Of a DNA stretch of 8,395 nucleotides, positions 6,056-8,395 are shown one piece after another (within the stretch, counting starts at the first letter, position 1; each line of letters opens with the position of its first letter). Where the stretch lies: NCBI GenBank assembly GCA_030456405.1, contig JAKDNQ010000087.1, positions 1 through 8,395 of the forward strand, read 5' to 3'. The DNA comes from Nitrospira sp. Its GTDB lineage: Bacteria; Nitrospirota; Nitrospiria; Nitrospirales; Nitrospiraceae. The notes beneath the pieces were generated by a model. It was not told the DNA's origin and did no database searches. It saw only the letters and a list, made by a program, of their open reading frames with translations. A program made the translations under genes and the position numbers.

Positions 6056-6060
6056 CCGGC

Positions 6061-6168
6061 ATGCAAGTTATCAATGATGGTGGTGGAGGGCGGGGGAAAT
6101 CCAACTTATTTAGACCGACAATTCGAGTGCCTTTACGGCCTGCAAAGTCTAAAGTAGCTTACGGGTAA
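6061..6168 (+). pseudogene. Small ORF/remnant with conserved KSNLFRPTIRVPLR segment
   Basis: Reads MQVINDGGGGRGKSNLFRPT, then IRVPLRPAKSKVAYG and a TAA at 6166. The stretch GKSNLFRPTIRVPLRPAK corresponds to GKSDLFRPTIRVPLRAAQ at 3489-3542; of the 18 codons eight differ only synonymously and three change the residue. That pattern shows coding ancestry. The ATG at 6061 has no ribosome binding site, and the part before GKSN runs through the TGGTGGAGGGC motif (6081-6091), so the 5' end is probably lost and this is a C-terminal remnant. A functional 35-residue peptide cannot be excluded. Function unknown. Confidence 0.4.
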
Positions 6169-6237
6169 AAGAGGAATGGACGAATCAACAGGTGAGGACA
6201 GCACAATGCTATGTGCAATCTTCCCTGTGTTCGATAC

Positions 6238-7074
6238 TCATACTGGTTCCCCTGATAGAGAGACGGCGACGTTCTCTGTAGAGTGTTCTGTAGAGTGTAT
6301 AGTTAAGGGCGGTAGTGACTCTGATTTCGACGCTCGAAGTGCTTTCTCCGCGGCCTTGGCGACATGCTTCCGCGCGGCTTCTGCTTTTTCCCCTTCGAAA
6401 ATCTCTCGTTTAAGGACCTCTGCTTCTAGAACCTGTTTGATCTCGTCCGTTTCTACTTGAACATCAGGTGAGAGGCGGCGAATTTCTCGGCGTAGTATGT
6501 AAAGGACAGGATCACTCAGCATGAGAGCCGCCAACGTGAAACGGCTGAGGGCCTGTTTTTGAGAGTGGTACTCGCCTAGCTGTGCCTTCTGCCAACCCTC
6601 CTTGGCTAAGAGACCGACCATTTCGAGGTGATCAGAACTGCGATGATTGAGCGCCAAGAGGTCTAGATCGACCACGAGCTCACTTTGAATGGGCTTGGAA
6701 AAGATAACCGTATAGACTCTCCAGATCACTCCATTCGTGAGCGTCACCCAGTCGCACCCGAGGTTCGCGGCATAGTCAACAGCTTGCTTGACGTGTTGCT
6801 CCTTGAGCTCGATACCGATCGCCTTCACTTCGATAAGAAAAGCTAATGAGCCTTCAAGCTTGACAGCTAGATCGCAAAAAGTCCCTCGGATCATGTGCTC
6901 GGAGGTAATTTCAGCATATTTGTCGTATCCAAATATTTCTTGTAGGAGGTGGGTGACGAGGACCACCGTATCGGACTCGTTCACGTCCCGAGACTTTGAG
7001 GCCTCCAAGATCGGTTGAAAGCGCTTGAGGCCGGTGCTTATACGCTCCACCGCTCGTTTAGAAATCTTCGGCAT
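6238..7074 (-). CDS. HsdR N-terminal (HSDR_N) nuclease-domain protein, orphan
   Basis: A 278-residue protein whose N-terminal half matches the type I restriction enzyme R-protein N-terminal domain (HSDR_N). The PD-(D/E)xK core is visible: ITSEHMIRGTFCDLAVKLEG with D68, then FLIEVKA with E82 and K84, followed by the helix HVKQAVDYAANLGCDWVTLTNG that completes the fold. The C-terminal half is helical and charged and ends in a low-complexity tail with an STEHSTE repeat (12-bp tandem at 6275-6298). No helicase/translocase part and no HsdM or HsdS gene are nearby, so it is a stand-alone nuclease-fold protein, a common orphan architecture of unknown role; DNA cleavage is inference. AAGGAGGG (7082-7089) lies 7-8 nt upstream of the ATG at 7074. 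Confidence 0.8.
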   Translation of the reverse strand: MPKISKRAVERISTGLKRFQPILEASKSRDVNESDTVVLVTHLLQEIFGYDKYAEITSEHMIRGTFCDLAVKLEGSLAFLIEVKAIGIELKEQHVKQAVDYAANLGCDWVTLTNGVIWRVYTVIFSKPIQSELVVDLDLLALNHRSSDHLEMVGLLAKEGWQKAQLGEYHSQKQALSRFTLAALMLSDPVLYILRREIRRLSPDVQVETDEIKQVLEAEVLKREIFEGEKAEAARKHVAKAAEKALRASKSESLPPLTIHSTEHSTENVAVSLSGEPV

Positions 7075-7110
7075 GTCGCGACCCTCCTTTTACCCTGGAC
7101 CAATTTCTTT

Positions 7111-7156
7111 GCATGTGCATGATGGTTCTCCTACGGTAGCGCTACTCTGCACATGC
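7111..7156. promoter_or_regulatory. Inverted repeat upstream of the HSDR_N gene, possible operator
   Basis: GCATGTGCA (7111-7119) and TGCACATGC (7148-7156) are perfect inverted copies, 28 nt apart, and a perfect 10-bp palindrome GTAGCGCTAC lies between them (7136-7145). The set begins 36 nt upstream of the HSDR_N start, a position suited to a repressor or autoregulator. It has no T-run, so it is unlikely to be a terminator. The region 7157-7326 holds only short hairpins (AGGGC-TTA-GCCCT near 7190) and no gene. Confidence 0.35.
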
Positions 7157-7326
7157 GCTATACAAAACATCTATCCTGCATAAGGAGGAAGGGCTTAGCC
7201 CTTGGAGGGTCCGCGCTTCCAGCGCCTGGGAATACCCCCTTAGAGGAATTGGCTAGGGAAGCGTGAGGGGCTAGGATGGTCTCACTTGATCACAGCACCA
7301 ATACATTTACTGGAAGGAAGGCCGTT

Positions 7327-7747
7327 ATGAACAGGATTGTATCTTTGATTGTGCTAATGATGTTTGTATTTTCTCAATTGGCATGTTCGGTATATAAGGC
7401 AGCATCGCAGCCAGGGCCAGCGGACTTGCAAGGGATCGGAGTGGGGACGCCCAGGCCGATTTTGATTAGTAAAGTTGGTGCTCCAAAGTTTTCTGATACT
7501 GACTCGGAAGGAAAAAAAACAGGACATGTTCGAATTTGAATCGGGAATGAATCAGGCTTCGAAGGCCAGAATCATTTTGTATCTTGCCGCCGATTTTTTT
7601 ACGTTGTGTCTCGCTGAGGTGATTTTGTGGCCGATGGAAATGACGGTGATGGAACGGGCAAAGTGTAATGCTATTGCGACTTACGATCCTCAACAGAAAG
7701 TCGAGACGTGGAATGTGACTCAAAAAGATGGCGTCCAGCAGTGCTGA
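7327..7747 (+). pseudogene. Small lipoprotein gene, frameshifted at an A8 tract
   Basis: Starts MNRIVSLIVLMMFVFSQLAC: a type II signal peptide with lipobox SQLAC, lipidated Cys at residue 20. The frame continues ...GIGVGTPRPILISKVGAPKF and then SDTDSEGKK, where eight A residues (7512-7519) shift it to an early stop at 7537. With seven A residues it would continue QDMFEFESGMNQASKARIIL and YLAADFFTLCLAEVILWPM to a stop at 7745, a 139-residue protein. That restored order (VGTPR..L...GAP, then the GKK-x-D-x-FxF segment, then the AAD..TL.L.E hydrophobic part) matches, from memory, an uncharacterised proteobacterial lipoprotein family. The start is supported by GGAAGGAAGG at 7312-7321. Either a pseudogene, a sequencing error in the homopolymer, or slippage-rescued expression. 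Confidence 0.7.
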
Positions 7748-7973
7748 AATAAGGCCATCGGACTACGGCTTGAAGGATCTCGATACATTGCTTGTTGGGA
7801 AGTGTGACTATGAGCGATAGTGTTTCCCCTGGCCGCATCGGTAGATCACCGGAAAGTCGCCAGCCGGTACAGGAGAGATTCCAGATCGTGCCTTGGACTT
7901 GGAATGGACCCGCGTTGTATGTGACGGCGCAGTGCACGGGGAAGCGGCGGAAGGGACGGATCGAGAAAGGCAT
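7671..7973 (-). pseudogene. PilZ gene copy truncated at its 3' end
   Basis: The N-terminal two thirds match the intact PilZ: MPFSIRPFRRFPVHCAVTYN, RPFRR and NLSCTG motifs present, to AVVRW. After residue 72 (about position 7755) homology stops and the frame runs, antisense, into the lipoprotein gene, adding PYFSTAGRHLFESHSTS... to a stop at 7671. The last strand and the closing helix (HHYVNRLVRE) are missing, so folding is doubtful. The promoter and leader are intact, so an aberrant 100-residue protein could still be made. The junction lies about 7 nt after the lipoprotein stop codon. Confidence 0.7.
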
Positions 7974-8186
7974 AGGGGCCTCGCAGGGTGGCGTATTGTA
8001 GGAGTAATTTTTATGATGGCGCAAGGGTCTATGTGTGGCTGCCCTGCAGGTTTTGTCAAAAACTGTGTGGTAAGAAGTGATCTGGGACAGATTTATCACC
8101 TCGTTCATTGCATGAAGAGAGCCAGCGGAGGGTATGGGAAGGTTTTATCCACGTGCAACGATAAAAGAAAAGCGCGCGGCACGCGC
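7755..8186. repeat. 432-bp duplicated block, copy 2 (PilZ + leader + R1)
   Basis: Ungapped match to 4219-4650, in the same orientation. It begins at the PilZ truncation point and ends at the R1 repeat, so the duplicated unit is a PilZ 5' part with its leader and R1. Confidence 0.85.
7995..8024 (-). promoter_or_regulatory. Predicted promoter of truncated PilZ copy
   Basis: TTGCGC (8024-8019) and TACAAT (8000-7995) with an 18-nt spacer, identical to the promoter at 4459-4488, including all flanking bases down to the start codon. Confidence 0.5.
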
Positions 8187-8219
8187 AGGCATAATCTCTG
8201 AAATGATTGCTGGAGGGCA
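8141..8219. repeat. R1 repeat (R1-c)
   Basis: TTTTATC at 8143-8149 pairs with GATAAAA at 8160-8166, followed by GCGCG-CGGCA-CGCGC at 8172-8186. The closing motif is TGCTGGAGGGCA at 8208-8219, one mismatch from the 12-bp motif of other copies, and R2-b begins immediately after. Confidence 0.7.
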
Positions 8220-8220
8220 C

Positions 8221-8329
8221 TTATCCGGCGGCCACAATGAAGATAGGCTTCGCCTGAAGAGTCGCCGGCACGAGCAAGCAGGGATTTACTGGAGGTGTTC
8301 CATCCTGTCGCCCAGAACCATCATGATGG
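8221..8329. repeat. R2 structured repeat (R2-b)
   Basis: Second copy of the element at 3171-3280. The outer stem is CCGGCGGC (8226-8233) with GTCGCCGG (8261-8268): the single change relative to R2-a turns a G-C pair into a G-T pair, so the stem survives. The inner AGGC-TTC-GCCT (8245-8255) is unchanged. It ends in a perfect 16-bp palindrome AACCATCATGATGGTT (8317-8332) that overlaps the next R1 copy. Confidence 0.65.
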
Positions 8330-8395
8330 TTTTATCCGCGCGCATAATGGAAGAACAGCGCGCGGCACGCACGAAGTGCGGTTTGGTGGAGGGCA
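8328..8395. repeat. R1 repeat (R1-d), runs to window end
   Basis: GGTTTTATCCGCGCGCATAA, then AAGAACAGCGCGCGGCACGC: CCGCGCGC pairs with GCGCGCGG over eight bases. It ends with TTTGGTGGAGGGCA at 8382-8395, exactly at the window edge, so the element may continue. Confidence 0.65.

Noticed and set aside
6176..6460. 94-codon plus-strand frame opposite the HSDR_N C-terminus
   Set aside because: Shadow of the HSDR_N gene in its low-complexity tail.
31..8395. Integron attC sites or a CRISPR array formed by the repeats
   Set aside because: The repeats lack the GTTRRRY/RYYYAAC core sites, are unevenly spaced by kilobases, and there are no regular spacers, integrase or cas genes.

Overview
The window looks like an accessory, repeat-rich stretch of a Gram-negative bacterial chromosome, most likely a Nitrospira-type member of the Nitrospirota. 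This rests on a PEP-CTERM protein, a small PilZ protein present several times with its own leader, recurring thermonuclease fragments and moderately high GC. It is an inference from family content; no rRNA or housekeeping gene is present to confirm it.

Layout. 1-180: degenerate copy of a short repeat (R1). 181-648: stand-alone RsbRD N-terminal-like sensor/adaptor. 700-850: broken thermonuclease fragment. 1062-2661: an AT-richer island with a SAM methyltransferase and a convergent TupA-like ATP-grasp ligase whose 3' ends overlap by 20 bp; both fit cell-surface polysaccharide or peptide modification. 2671-3155: PilZ remnant coupled to a tiny ORF, then a palindromic element. 3171-3315: structured repeat R2. 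3379-3575: frame-broken small secreted protein remnant. 3720-3914: small single-pass membrane protein. 4105-4672: intact PilZ protein, its promoter/leader and an R1 repeat. 4764-4810: bidirectional terminator. 4862-5060: second decayed PilZ copy. 5136-5783: PEP-CTERM secreted protein with its own terminator. 5852-6168: thermonuclease fragment and a second copy of a conserved micro-peptide. 6238-7074: orphan HsdR-N nuclease-domain protein behind an inverted repeat. 7327-7747: lipoprotein gene frameshifted at an A8 tract. 7671-8395: 3'-truncated PilZ copy, the same promoter/leader, then R1-R2-R1 repeats to the window end.

The window reads as a genomic patchwork. One intact PilZ gene and three remnants, two thermonuclease fragments, two copies of a small peptide and six related palindromic repeats share a limited set of building blocks, while intact single genes (methyltransferase, ATP-grasp, PEP-CTERM, HsdR-N) sit between them. 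The intact genes lean towards cell-surface and c-di-GMP biology: PilZ is a c-di-GMP effector, PEP-CTERM proteins are exported through exosortase with exopolysaccharide, and the ATP-grasp/methyltransferase pair could decorate surface polymers. I do not see a complete new operon-type system. The strongest unexplained signals are the PilZ leader plus R1 repeat, conserved better than the protein it precedes, and a short peptide segment that has drifted mostly by synonymous changes between two loci.
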